Source of the DNA: Sandaracinaceae bacterium | Lineage (GTDB): Bacteria; Myxococcota_A; Polyangia; Polyangiales; Houyiibacteriaceae | Direction: 5' to 3' | Length of the DNA: 64,000 bases | Assembly: GCA_020633055.1 (NCBI GenBank) | Contig: JACKEJ010000011.1 | Location: forward strand, 186,001-250,000 | Shown: piece after piece, positions 43,656 to 52,743 of the stretch | How positions within the stretch are numbered: the first letter of the stretch is position 1 | How the letters are laid out: the number at the start of each line of letters is the position of its first letter | Notes under the pieces: model-generated | The model's input: the letters and a program-made list of their open reading frames with translations, nothing else | Databases searched by the model: none | What the model was told of the DNA's origin: nothing | Translations under genes and position numbers: made by a program

Positions 43656-46600
43656 ATGGACCGCCGCGAACACCCCTACCTGCCCTTTCTCCATGAAGTG
43701 AAGGCCCCCGCCAAGTACCTCGGCGGGGAGCCCGGTGAGGTGCACAAGGACTGGGACGCGGCCAGCTGCCGCATCTGCCTCGCGTTCCCCGACATGTACG
43801 AGATCGGGATGAGCCACCTGGGCTACAAGATCCTGTACGGGCTCATCAACGGGCACCCCAAGCTCTTGGCGGAGCGCGCCTACGCGGTGTGGCCCGACAT
43901 GGAAGCCCGCCTGCGCGAGCACCAGGTGCCGCTGCTCTCGCTGGAGTCGGCCCGCCCGCTGCGCGAGTTCGACATCGTCGGCTTCTCACTGCAGTTCGAG
44001 CTCACGTACACCAACATCCTGCAGATGCTCGAGCTGGGCGGCATCCCGCGCTGGGCCAGCGAACGCGGCGAGCAAGACCCGCTCGTCATCGCGGGCGGGC
44101 CCGTCGCGACCCACGCGGAGCCCATCGCGCCGTTCATCGACGTGTTCCTCATCGGCGATGGTGAAGCGAAGCTCCCCGAGGTGATGCTCACCTGGAGCGC
44201 CCTGCGCGACGCGGGTGTCCCCCGGGCGGAGCGTCTGCTCGCGCTCGCCAAGCTCGGCGGCCTGTACGTGCCCGCGCTGTACGAGACCTCCGTCTCGCAG
44301 GACCTCGGCCTGGTCGTGGTCGACCCCGGTCACCCCGAGGCCCCCTACCCGGTCGAGCGCACCTTCGTCGGGAACCTGGACCAGTACCCGTTTCCCTCGG
44401 GCGGCCCCGTGTCGGCCACCGAGACCATCTTCGACCGCGTCTCGGTCGAGGTGGCGCGCGGCTGCACCGAGGGGTGCCGCTTCTGCCAGGCGGGCATGAT
44501 CTACCGCCCCGTGCGCGAGCGCAGCCCGCAGCAGATCATCGACACCATCGTCGCGTCGGTGAAGACCGGCGGCTATGACGAAGCCTCGCTCACGTCGCTC
44601 TCCACGGCCGACTACAGCGCCATCGCGCCGCTGGTGCAGCAAACCATGAAGGCCCTCGAGGGGCAGCGCGTGAACGTCAGCGTGAGCTCGCTGCGCGCCT
44701 ACGGCCTGAGCGAGGACGTGCTGGACGACATGAAGTCGCAGCGCGCGGGCGGACTCACCTTCGCGCCAGAGGCCGGCACGCAGCGCATGCGCGACGTCGT
44801 GAACAAGAACGTCACGGAGGAGCAGCTGCTCGAGACGGCCCAGCGCGTGTTCAGCCGCGGCTGGAAGAAGATGAAGCTCTACTTCATGATCGGCCTCCCC
44901 ACGGAGGAGGACGAGGACGTGGAGGGCATCGTCTGGACGGGGCACAACGCGTGGAAGCGCGGCGCACAAGCGCGCGGAGACAACCGCGGCCAGGTCACCG
45001 TCAGCGTCTCCACCTTCGTGCCCAAGCCGCACACGCCGTTCCAGTGGGCGGCCATGAACGACTACGACGAGGTGCGCCGCAAGCAGCGCATCCTGCGTGA
45101 CGCCGCGCGCCGCTCGAAGGTCCAGCTGAAGGTCCACGACAGCAAGGGCTCGTGGCTGGAGGGCGTGCTGGCGCGTGGCGACCGACGCCTGGCGCAGGTC
45201 ATCTCCGACGCGTTCGACCGCGGCTGCCGCTTCGACTCGTGGGACGACCAGCTGAAGCTCGACGTGTGGAGCGAGGCCATGCAGGCGCACACCATCGACA
45301 CCGAGGGGCTGCTGGGGACGTTCCCCGTGACCGCCCGCCTGCCGTGGGACCACCTGGACGTCGGGCTCGAGGACGGCTTCCTGGCGCGCGAGTACCGCAA
45401 GGCGCTCAAGAACCGCCTGAGCCCCCCCTGCGGCAAGGCCGCGGGCATGTTCGTGCACCACACCAACGTCGCCGAGGCCAAGGCCGATACGCGCCGCCTG
45501 GTCTGCTACGACTGCGGCATCGCGTGCGACATGACCGAGATGCGGGAGGAGCGCTTGGTGCGCCTGCGCGTGCTGGGCGCCGAGGAGCCGCGGCGCCAGG
45601 AACTCCCCGTCGAGACGCTCGAGGCGGTCGAGCACGGCGAGACCATCGACGCCCTCGAGACCGACGAGACCATCGACACCCTCGAGACCGACGCGCCGTC
45701 GCGGGCGGCGGCAGACGCCGAGCGAGCCACCGAGAGCGAGCACCCGAGGCCAGCGAGTGCCCCCAGCGACGGCCAAGGCGACGGCCCCGTCCCGTACGTG
45801 CAGGTACCGCACGCCCGCGCGAGCCAGGGAGAGCGCATGCGCATGCGCCTCTCGTTCACCAAGACCGGGCGGTTCGCCTTCCACGGGCACCTCGACCTGG
45901 TGCGCCTGTTCCCGCGCATGTTCCGCCAGCTGGACATGCCGCTCTACTACTCCGAGGGCTTCCACCCGCGGCCCGAGATGACGTTCTCGCCCGCGCTCTC
46001 GCTGGGCATCCCGAGCCTGGGCGAGTTCCTGGACCTCAAGCTCCGCGCGGGGTCCGTGACGGAGGCGGACGTCGGGCCGCTGCTGGAGCGCCTCAACGGC
46101 GTCGCGTTCGAGGGGGTGGAGTTCACCGCGGCGTGCATCCTCGGGCCCAACGACCCCGCGCTCGGGCGCATCCTCGAAGAGGCCGAGTGGGTCGCGGCGA
46201 TCCCGCGTGCGGCGCTCGCCTCCATCGGCTTCGACTCGGAGGAGGCCCTCTTCGAGCGCGTGCGCAGCCAGGCCGCGCTGGAGCGCCTCGAGGTCGTACG
46301 GCGCGTGAAGGGCATCGGCCGGGTGATCGACGTGGGCACCATCCTGCGTTCTGCGGCCCCGGGTGAGGGCCTCCCAGCGCTCACGCGGGCCGGGTTCGTG
46401 GGCGACCTCGTCCCCGTGCAGTTCACCACGTGGATGCGCGCCGAGGGCAGCGCCAAGCCCACCGAGGTGATGGCCGCCCTGCTCGGGCTCGAGAACGTGG
46501 ACGACCTGCCCATCCGCTTCGTGCGCAGCGGGCTCTTCGCGGTGCGCGATGGCCAGCGGCACTCCCCCATGATGCTCGAAGCGTTCCGCAACGTCCCCAG

Positions 46601-46676
46601 CAAGCGGGCCGACGGAGAGGCTCGAGACCCAGCTCCGACGACGGACGCCGAGCAGGCGCAGGAGGGTGCGCCGTGA
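43656..46676 (+). CDS. TIGR03960-type radical SAM protein fused to DUF2344
   Basis: The 1006-residue protein has an N-terminal B12-binding-like region (FPDMYEIGMSHLGYKILYGL), a radical-SAM core with CTEGCRFCQAG (CxxxCxxC, about residue 275) and TFAPEAGTQRMRDVVNKN. After an acidic linker rich in Glu/Thr/Asp comes a C-terminal DUF2344 domain (RLSFTKTGRFAFHGHLDLVR). The family is widespread and often linked to ribosome or rRNA/tRNA genes, with unproven function. The ATG at 43656 has no strong ribosome-binding site. The stop overlaps the next gene by 4 bp (GTGA). Confidence 0.9.
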   Translation: MDRREHPYLPFLHEVKAPAKYLGGEPGEVHKDWDAASCRICLAFPDMYEIGMSHLGYKILYGLINGHPKLLAERAYAVWPDMEARLREHQVPLLSLESARPLREFDIVGFSLQFELTYTNILQMLELGGIPRWASERGEQDPLVIAGGPVATHAEPIAPFIDVFLIGDGEAKLPEVMLTWSALRDAGVPRAERLLALAKLGGLYVPALYETSVSQDLGLVVVDPGHPEAPYPVERTFVGNLDQYPFPSGGPVSATETIFDRVSVEVARGCTEGCRFCQAGMIYRPVRERSPQQIIDTIVASVKTGGYDEASLTSLSTADYSAIAPLVQQTMKALEGQRVNVSVSSLRAYGLSEDVLDDMKSQRAGGLTFAPEAGTQRMRDVVNKNVTEEQLLETAQRVFSRGWKKMKLYFMIGLPTEEDEDVEGIVWTGHNAWKRGAQARGDNRGQVTVSVSTFVPKPHTPFQWAAMNDYDEVRRKQRILRDAARRSKVQLKVHDSKGSWLEGVLARGDRRLAQVISDAFDRGCRFDSWDDQLKLDVWSEAMQAHTIDTEGLLGTFPVTARLPWDHLDVGLEDGFLAREYRKALKNRLSPPCGKAAGMFVHHTNVAEAKADTRRLVCYDCGIACDMTEMREERLVRLRVLGAEEPRRQELPVETLEAVEHGETIDALETDETIDTLETDAPSRAAADAERATESEHPRPASAPSDGQGDGPVPYVQVPHARASQGERMRMRLSFTKTGRFAFHGHLDLVRLFPRMFRQLDMPLYYSEGFHPRPEMTFSPALSLGIPSLGEFLDLKLRAGSVTEADVGPLLERLNGVAFEGVEFTAACILGPNDPALGRILEEAEWVAAIPRAALASIGFDSEEALFERVRSQAALERLEVVRRVKGIGRVIDVGTILRSAAPGEGLPALTRAGFVGDLVPVQFTTWMRAEGSAKPTEVMAALLGLENVDDLPIRFVRSGLFAVRDGQRHSPMMLEAFRNVPSKRADGEARDPAPTTDAEQAQEGAP

Positions 46677-47296
46677 GCCGCAGCGACCGGCTGCGGAGCC
46701 TGGTGCGCCGCGTGGGCGATCAGGCCCAGCGCGCCATCACCAGCGGCCCCGTCGCGACCGCCCGGAAGTTCCTGAACGAGGTGGCCCAGCGCCAGGCGCG
46801 CGTGCCCGCCGAGGCACTCACCCGCACGTTGGCCCACGCGGAGGGCGTGCGCGAGGCTTCGGCCGCTTGTGAGGGCGGACGCGTCCACATCGACGCCACG
46901 TTCGACGACGGGTCCCACGTGCAGCTCGGCCTCGTGCCGTGGGACGTGCGCTTCGCCCCCCGCGGCGCGAAGGAGCTGGTGTTCCGTGTCGAGCCCGCCA
47001 GCATGGGGCGCGAACGCCACGTGCCCGAGCTCGTGGCCGCCGTTGCCACGGTCGTCGCACACGCGCTCTGGTCGGTGGCCCTCGGCGGCGCGCGCCCGGA
47101 CAGCCGCGGTGTGTTCGTGGACAAAGAGGCGGACGACCTGTTCCGCGTGGACCTGCGCAACGTCCCGGCTCTGCGGGCGCGCATGGCCACGAGCGGTGTC
47201 GCGGCGATGGTCGAAGCGGTGGCGCTGGGGAACCTGCAGGCCGAGGACGGTGTGTTGGCGCTCACCCTCGAGCTGCCCGGGCTGACCACTCGCTGA
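46673..47296 (+). CDS. Conserved hypothetical protein coupled to the radical SAM gene
   Basis: The 207-residue protein starts at GTG with GGAGGG as ribosome-binding site and overlaps the radical-SAM stop. It begins with a basic helical stretch, followed by an alpha/beta region (VHIDATFDDGSHVQLGLVPW, ELVFRVEPASMGRERHVPEL) reminiscent of lipid- or nucleic-acid-binding folds. No family is recognised. Coupling suggests it works with the radical-SAM protein or is simply carried in the same mRNA. Confidence 0.7.
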   Translation: MSRSDRLRSLVRRVGDQAQRAITSGPVATARKFLNEVAQRQARVPAEALTRTLAHAEGVREASAACEGGRVHIDATFDDGSHVQLGLVPWDVRFAPRGAKELVFRVEPASMGRERHVPELVAAVATVVAHALWSVALGGARPDSRGVFVDKEADDLFRVDLRNVPALRARMATSGVAAMVEAVALGNLQAEDGVLALTLELPGLTTR

Positions 47297-47303
47297 GCAG
47301 CGC

Positions 47304-48302
47304 ATGCGACGTGCTGGCAACGACAGGCTGAGCCGCGCGGTCGACGCAGCGCTCGAGCTCAGCATCGGCGGCAGCTTCACACGGGTGGGTTCCGCGTTGC
47401 GCCGCCGACTCGACCGCTGGGACGCGCTCGACGGCGTGGACCTCCACGGCAAGGTGTTCGTCATGACCGGCGCGACCTCGGGCCTCGGCCTCGAAGCCGC
47501 GCGCCGGTTCGCGAAGATGGGCGCGACGCTGGTGCTGATCGCGCGCAACGCGGACAAGGCGGAGGTCACCTGCCGCGAGCTGCGACACCTCGCCTGCCAC
47601 GACCACGTCACGTTCGAGGTCGCCGACATGGGTGACCTCGACGCGCTGAGGAGCGCCGCCCCCGCCATCCTGCGCACGCACCCCGCGGTGCACGTGCTGG
47701 TCCACAACGCTGGGGCGCTGGACGACGTGCGCCAGGAGACCCCGCAGGGCATCGAGCTGACCGTGGGAAGTCAGGTGGTGGGTCCAGTCCTGCTGACCGA
47801 GCTGCTCTTGCCCGCCCTCCGCGCCGCCAACGGCGCGAGGGTCCTGTGGGTCTCGTCGGGTGGCATGTACGGCGAGCCGCTGCGCGTGGACCGCCTCGAG
47901 ATGAGCGCTGATCGCTATGATGGCGTGGCCGCCTACGCGCGCGCGAAGCGGGCGCAAGTGACGCTGGCCGAGCTCTACGCCGAGCGTCTGGCGCAAGACG
48001 GCGTCGTGGTGCACGCGATGCATCCGGGCTGGGCGGACACTCCCGGGGTGGCGCGCTCGCTGCCCGTCTTCAGGAAGGTGGTCGGCCCGCTGCTGCGCAC
48101 GCCTGCGGAAGGCGCCGACACGCTGGTGTGGCTGGCCGTCGACGAGCGCGAGGTGCCCGTGCGGAGCGGCCTGTTCTGGCACGACCGCAAGCCGCGGCCC
48201 GCGCACCGCCTGGCCAGCACCGAGCGCGCCGATACGCCCGCCGAGCGCCAGCGCCTCTGGGCGTGGGTACGCGCGAAGGCACAGTTGACCGATACGCTCT
48301 GA
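47304..48302 (+). CDS. Short-chain dehydrogenase/reductase (DHRS12-like)
   Basis: The 332-residue protein has the SDR cofactor motif VFVMTGATSGLGLEAARRF (about residue 53), the LVHNAGAL element and a YARAK catalytic pair. The N-terminal ~45 residues before the Rossmann fold and the ending AMHPGWADTPGVARSLPVF are typical of the vertebrate DHRS12-like subgroup. The substrate is probably a lipid or steroid-like alcohol, but this is not established. It starts 7 bp after the previous gene, in the same operon. Confidence 0.85.
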   Translation: MRRAGNDRLSRAVDAALELSIGGSFTRVGSALRRRLDRWDALDGVDLHGKVFVMTGATSGLGLEAARRFAKMGATLVLIARNADKAEVTCRELRHLACHDHVTFEVADMGDLDALRSAAPAILRTHPAVHVLVHNAGALDDVRQETPQGIELTVGSQVVGPVLLTELLLPALRAANGARVLWVSSGGMYGEPLRVDRLEMSADRYDGVAAYARAKRAQVTLAELYAERLAQDGVVVHAMHPGWADTPGVARSLPVFRKVVGPLLRTPAEGADTLVWLAVDEREVPVRSGLFWHDRKPRPAHRLASTERADTPAERQRLWAWVRAKAQLTDTL

Positions 48303-48369
48303 CGGGCCCGCCCGCACGCGGATCAGACGCGTGACCGCAGGCGGACCCGAAGCGTGAGCGGGCTGCGGG

Positions 48370-49092
48370 TCAGACGCGCTGCGGCACGCCCGCGGCGTCC
48401 AGCTTGTAGCCAGGGGGCATGTGCGCCGCGACCTCGGCCTGGCGCGCGCCAACGGCGAGCGAGGCGTCTGCCAGGCGGTCGAGCACCGTCGCGCGGATTC
48501 GCGCGCTCTCCTCCTCGAGGAACGCGTCGATCACCGCGTCCACACACTCGGCGGCGTTCTCCTGACGAAGCACGGCACCCGCCGCGTGGTACCGCGCGTT
48601 CTCGTTCATGTCGCGGATGAAGGGCAACACCGCCGCGGCGATGCGCGGATCCTGTCGCTCTTCGAGCTCGGCGAGGACCTGGATCTTCTTCTCGGGGAAC
48701 CGCTCGTACTCGGCGCTCATGTCGGAGGCGATCGCGAGCAGCTCGGCGGTGACGCCCTCGTCGTCCAGCAGCTGAGTGAGGACGCGCAGCGGCCAGGCGA
48801 TGCTGTCCGAGTTGTGCAGGTGCGCACGCACGGGCGCGAGGGCCGCATCTCCCATGTGCACCAGGCACTCCACGACGTAGTCCTTCTCCTCGCGGTCCGA
48901 GATGCTGGGGTCCACCTTGTAGTCGAAGCGTGGCAGCAAGGCCTCCGCAGCCGCCGCGCCGCCCACCTCACGGAGCGCCTTGATGGAGTCCCAGCGGTCT
49001 GGCGTCTGAGAGCGCTTGTTGGCGACCCGCGCCGCGTGCTTCTTGATGGCCGCGGGGCTGTCCTTTTTGGCGAAGATGTCCAGGAGACCCAT
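48370..49092 (-). CDS. HEAT-repeat protein
   Basis: This 240-residue protein begins MGLLDIFAKKDSPAAIKKHA and consists of helical repeats (SIKALREVGGAAAAEALLPRF, ECLVHMGDAALAPVRAHL, AAAVLPFIRDMNENARYHAA) of the HEAT/armadillo type. Such proteins act as scaffolds or binding surfaces; a soluble cytoplasmic location is likely. It has no operon partner, being convergent with the SDR gene and separated by 160 bp from the sensor gene. Confidence 0.8.
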   Translation of the reverse strand: MGLLDIFAKKDSPAAIKKHAARVANKRSQTPDRWDSIKALREVGGAAAAEALLPRFDYKVDPSISDREEKDYVVECLVHMGDAALAPVRAHLHNSDSIAWPLRVLTQLLDDEGVTAELLAIASDMSAEYERFPEKKIQVLAELEERQDPRIAAAVLPFIRDMNENARYHAAGAVLRQENAAECVDAVIDAFLEEESARIRATVLDRLADASLAVGARQAEVAAHMPPGYKLDAAGVPQRV

Positions 49093-49252
49093 GTGTTCCG
49101 CTCACGTTGGAGATCGAGTGGGAGCATGACCCGGTAGACGGGGACGCTCAAGGCGCGACCACACATCGCGCCTCGGCGCGAGCGCTTGGAGAGCCGCCGT
49201 GTCCCTCTGGGCGCGTCGAGGACGGCGCGCCCGACCGGCAGCCGCTCGCGGA

Positions 49253-50716
49253 CTAGTTGATGAGGACGGGCTTGAGCGAGACCTGGCCGTCTGCCGACTG
49301 CACCTGGAAACGCACCATGCGACAGCCCTTCTTCTGAGCCATGTTCGCCTCCTGACCCTTCAGGCGCTCGATGAAGCGATCGGCGGCGATGTTGCTGACG
49401 TCCTCGCCCGCGGCCTGCTTGGCGGCGATGTACTCGTTGTAGACGCGCTGGTAATACTGGGCCGCGGGCTCGGCGGCGAGCTGTGCAGCCAGGTTGGCGT
49501 CGCTACCGTCGGCCGACTCGCCAGCGACGGATGGCTGCGGCGCACCGGCTGCCACCACCCCCTCCGTCTGAGCACCCCAGGTGCCGCTGCTGGTCGTGTG
49601 CCCCTCCTCGTCCGACTCCTCGACGCCCGTGAGCATGTTGATGAGCTGGTTGATGCGGTAGGCCAGACCTCCGAACTCGCCGTCGTCGATGTCGATGCGG
49701 AAGTCGGTGCGACCGTTGATGACCTTCAGGACACCCTCCTCGATGGTCTCGAGGGGCTGCAGCAGGCTCGTGCCGATGAGGAAGCTGTAGATGAAGACGC
49801 CGAGCGCCGCCACGGCCGTGAGCAAGAGGATGATGTTGGCGGCGGCCGCCCGCTCGAGGCGCGCGCTGGCGTTGACGATGGACACCATGGCCGACGGGAT
49901 GGAGCTGATGCCCGGGAGCGGGCCCGCGACCGCCAAGAACGCGTCGTCGCCGACTGCGATCTCCACCCGTGAGCTGGTCTGGCCCGACTCGAGCGCCGCG
50001 GTGACCGCCGACTTGAAGGGCCCCTCCGCGCCGAGGGCGGACTCGATGGTGGTGAGCTCACCCGAGGCCGAGTAGCACTCTCCTTCGATGACGTAACCGA
50101 CCGATCCGTGCGTGAGCACGCCTGCCTGCGCCTCGGCGAAGCCGTTGGAGAGGTCGTAGCCGACCACGATGGCGCCGATGACCCGTCCGTCCGCGCTGCG
50201 GACGGGCGCGGCGACCGTGCGGAGGATCTTGTTGTCCGAGCGCTGGCGCCAGAGCGTATGCATGGCGCGGCCCTCGAGGACGTCGCGCATGACGGGCAGC
50301 GTTTGACTCAGCTGGGTGTCGAACATTCGCTCGGGGTCGAGATCGCGCGCGAGCACGCGGCCGGTCTCGTCCGTGATGAGGACGATCTCCGGGCGCCCAC
50401 CCATCCCGCGCGCCGGATCCGCGAGCCAGCCCGCCACGCCGTTCGCGACGGTGTGGGCGCGCGTGCGCAAGCTCTCGGTGCCGCTGGCGTTGAAGACACC
50501 CGCGACCTCGGGGGTGGACGCGCGGCCCCGCACGAGCTCCGTGAACTCACCCGCGGCCAGGCGGAACGAGCGCTGCAGGACCTCGAAGTTCCGCTGCGTT
50601 TCGTCGGCCACGTCCGAGCCCGCCTGATCGACGATGCTTCCGCGCACGACGAAGAAGGCGATCAAACCCGTGACCACGACCCACAACACGTTCCCTGCGA
50701 TGATCTTCAGCCTCAT
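49253..50716 (-). CDS. Cache/HAMP membrane sensor with MXAN_5187-like C-terminal domain
   Basis: The 487-residue protein has an N-terminal membrane helix (VLWVVVTGLIAFFVV), a periplasmic dCache-like domain (~30-265; VLITDETGRVLARDLDPER), a second helix (IILLLTAVAALGVFIYSFL) and a HAMP-like segment. A linker leads to a C-terminal region (YYQRVYNEYIAAKQAAGEDV...KGCRMVRFQVQ) like Myxococcus MXAN_5187. It has no kinase or methyl-accepting domain, so it must signal through a partner or sense in its own right. The first codons MRLKIIAGN give a positive-inside orientation. Confidence 0.8.
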   Translation of the reverse strand: MRLKIIAGNVLWVVVTGLIAFFVVRGSIVDQAGSDVADETQRNFEVLQRSFRLAAGEFTELVRGRASTPEVAGVFNASGTESLRTRAHTVANGVAGWLADPARGMGGRPEIVLITDETGRVLARDLDPERMFDTQLSQTLPVMRDVLEGRAMHTLWRQRSDNKILRTVAAPVRSADGRVIGAIVVGYDLSNGFAEAQAGVLTHGSVGYVIEGECYSASGELTTIESALGAEGPFKSAVTAALESGQTSSRVEIAVGDDAFLAVAGPLPGISSIPSAMVSIVNASARLERAAAANIILLLTAVAALGVFIYSFLIGTSLLQPLETIEEGVLKVINGRTDFRIDIDDGEFGGLAYRINQLINMLTGVEESDEEGHTTSSGTWGAQTEGVVAAGAPQPSVAGESADGSDANLAAQLAAEPAAQYYQRVYNEYIAAKQAAGEDVSNIAADRFIERLKGQEANMAQKKGCRMVRFQVQSADGQVSLKPVLIN

Positions 50717-50875
50717 GCGGCGACTCCTGGAAATAAGTCCGTTTCAGGCCTTCGACGGAGTACCGCAGGGGGGCTTCCATGGTCAAGCTCGACCAAGGGG
50801 GGCCACCGTGACCGCGGATTCCCGACGACGAGGGAATGCTTGCGCATCGGGCCCGTCCCGTGGCTTAACCACCGG

Positions 50876-51154
50876 ATGTCGACCACGTCTGCCCGCCCGT
50901 CCCGCGCCTGCGCGCGCGTCCTGAACCCGCTGCGTGTGCTGCAGGCCCTGACGCTGTCGGCCGCGCTGGTCGCCGGGTGTGGCTCACCGAGCCCCGCGCC
51001 CGACTACCCGACGCCCGAGGATCCAGCGGTGGAAGACACGGAATTCGCGGACGTTCTGGGGCTGAACGAGGACGAGGAGGCGGAAGCGGAGGAGCCCGCG
51101 GAGGACGACTGGGTGGACCCGAGCGCCGGGGACGGCGCGGCCGAAAAGCGCTGA
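50876..51154 (+). CDS. Small acidic lipoprotein
   Basis: A 92-residue protein with signal peptide ending ALVAGC, then an acidic, Glu/Asp-rich tail (FADVLGLNEDEEAEAEEPAE). No domain is recognised. It precedes the GMC oxidoreductase gene by 23 bp and is likely in the same transcript. The divergent promoter shared with the sensor gene lies in the 160 bp upstream. Confidence 0.6.
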   Translation: MSTTSARPSRACARVLNPLRVLQALTLSAALVAGCGSPSPAPDYPTPEDPAVEDTEFADVLGLNEDEEAEAEEPAEDDWVDPSAGDGAAEKR

Positions 51155-51177
51155 ACCGCCATCTCTCGGGGACCACC

Positions 51178-52743
51178 ATGCGGTTCGACCTGGAGGCGGA
51201 CACCCTGATCGTGGGCGCCGGCGCGGCGGGGAGCGTCATCGCCGCGCGCATGAGCGAGAACGGGTCCCACGACGTCCTGCTGCTCGAGGCCGGGCCCGAC
51301 TATTGGCCCGAACGGCCGCTGCCTGGCGATCTGGAGGACGGCACACGCAACTCCATGCGAGCCCACGACTGGGGCTACGCCATGCGTCCGTCGGCCAACG
51401 CCCGGCCGATGGACTACCCGCGAGGACGGGTCGTCGGCGGATCGAGCGCGGTCAACACCTGCATCGCCCTGCGGGGCATGCCGTACGACTTCGACGAGTG
51501 GGGGGCCCGCGGACTGCCTGCCTGGACCTGGGCGCGCTGCCGCCCTGCGTTTCTGCGCCTCGAGCGCGATCTGGACGACCTCGCTGGCACCCTCTCGGGG
51601 GGCGGAACGGGCGCGAACGGGCACCATGGCCACGATGGCCCGCTCCCGATCCGCCGGCACACGGCGGCCGAGCTGGTGCCCTGGCAGGCGGCGTTCATGG
51701 AGGCCTGTGCGGAGCTGGGCTTCGCCGCGAACCCCGACGCCAACCGGCCCGACACGACCGGCTACGCCCCTCATCCCATGAACAAGCTGGACGGGGCGCG
51801 CATGAGCGCGGCGCGATGCTACCTGACAGCGGCCGTGCGCGCGCGTCCTGGGCTCCGCATTCGCGGTCGGACCCACGTCGTGCGCGTGCTCTTCGACGGC
51901 AAGCGCACGGTCGGCGTGGAGGCCGTGATCGACGGCGAGCGACAGCGAGTACGAGCCCGTCGCGTGGTGCTGTGCGCGGGGGCCATCGCCACCCCGGGCA
52001 TCCTCCTACGCTCCGGGGTGGGCCCGCGCGCGGAGCTCGACCGGCTGCGCGTCGAGGTCGTCGCGGACGTGCAGGCGGTCGGCGCGCGACTGCTCGACCA
52101 CCCTGGCGTGGCGATGTTCTACCTGCCCAAGTCCGGGGTGGCCGACGTGCGGGATCCGGTGGTCCAGACCCACCTACGCTACTCGGCCGAGAACAGCACG
52201 CGCGCGAACGACATGCAGCTGCAGCCGGGGTCGCTGGTGCCGCTACCAGTGGGCGATCTCCCCGCGCTGAGCCTGATGGCCGCGGTGGGCAAGCCAAAGG
52301 GGCACGGGACGCTGCACTTTCCCACCGCCCTCGCCCATCAGAAGCCCGTCATCGAGGTGCGCGCGCTGTCGCATCCAGACGACCTGGAGCAGGCCGCCGA
52401 GGCCCTCGAGCTGGCCTGGCTGCTGTCTTCCACCGGCCCGCTGCGCGACCTGGCCACGTTGCTGCTGCCCAGCGAGCGCGGGCTGGGCAGCCGGGCAAGC
52501 TTCCGCGAAGTCGCTCGCCGACAGCGTGGCAGCGGCTACCACCCCTGCGGCACGGTCCCGATGGGCGCGGACGACGACCCCACGGCCGCCACGGACGAGC
52601 GCGGCCGCGTACGCGGCGTATCGGGCCTGATCGTGGCGGACGCGAGCCTGATGCCCACGATCCCGAGCGGCAACATCCACCTCCCGACGCTGATGCTGGG
52701 CGAACGCTTCGGCGAGTGGTTGCGTGACGAGCCCGGCGCGTGA
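51178..52743 (+). CDS. GMC-family FAD oxidoreductase (choline dehydrogenase-like)
   Basis: The 521-residue protein has an N-terminal FAD motif (TLIVGAGAAGSVIAARM), the GMC signature segments YPRGRVVGGSSAVNTC and GAIATPGILLRSGVGP, and a C-terminal GYHPCGTVPMG and ADASLMPTIPSGNIHLPTLM with the catalytic His/Asn region. The family oxidises primary alcohols (choline, glucose, long-chain alcohols) using FAD. No signal peptide, so it is cytoplasmic. Its stop overlaps the next start by 4 bp (GTGA). Confidence 0.88.
   Translation: MRFDLEADTLIVGAGAAGSVIAARMSENGSHDVLLLEAGPDYWPERPLPGDLEDGTRNSMRAHDWGYAMRPSANARPMDYPRGRVVGGSSAVNTCIALRGMPYDFDEWGARGLPAWTWARCRPAFLRLERDLDDLAGTLSGGGTGANGHHGHDGPLPIRRHTAAELVPWQAAFMEACAELGFAANPDANRPDTTGYAPHPMNKLDGARMSAARCYLTAAVRARPGLRIRGRTHVVRVLFDGKRTVGVEAVIDGERQRVRARRVVLCAGAIATPGILLRSGVGPRAELDRLRVEVVADVQAVGARLLDHPGVAMFYLPKSGVADVRDPVVQTHLRYSAENSTRANDMQLQPGSLVPLPVGDLPALSLMAAVGKPKGHGTLHFPTALAHQKPVIEVRALSHPDDLEQAAEALELAWLLSSTGPLRDLATLLLPSERGLGSRASFREVARRQRGSGYHPCGTVPMGADDDPTAATDERGRVRGVSGLIVADASLMPTIPSGNIHLPTLMLGERFGEWLRDEPGA

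Noticed and set aside
43986..46562. 858-codon open frame opposite the radical SAM gene
   Set aside because: Antisense shadow rich in His, Arg, Val and Leu; the sense protein has clear catalytic motifs.
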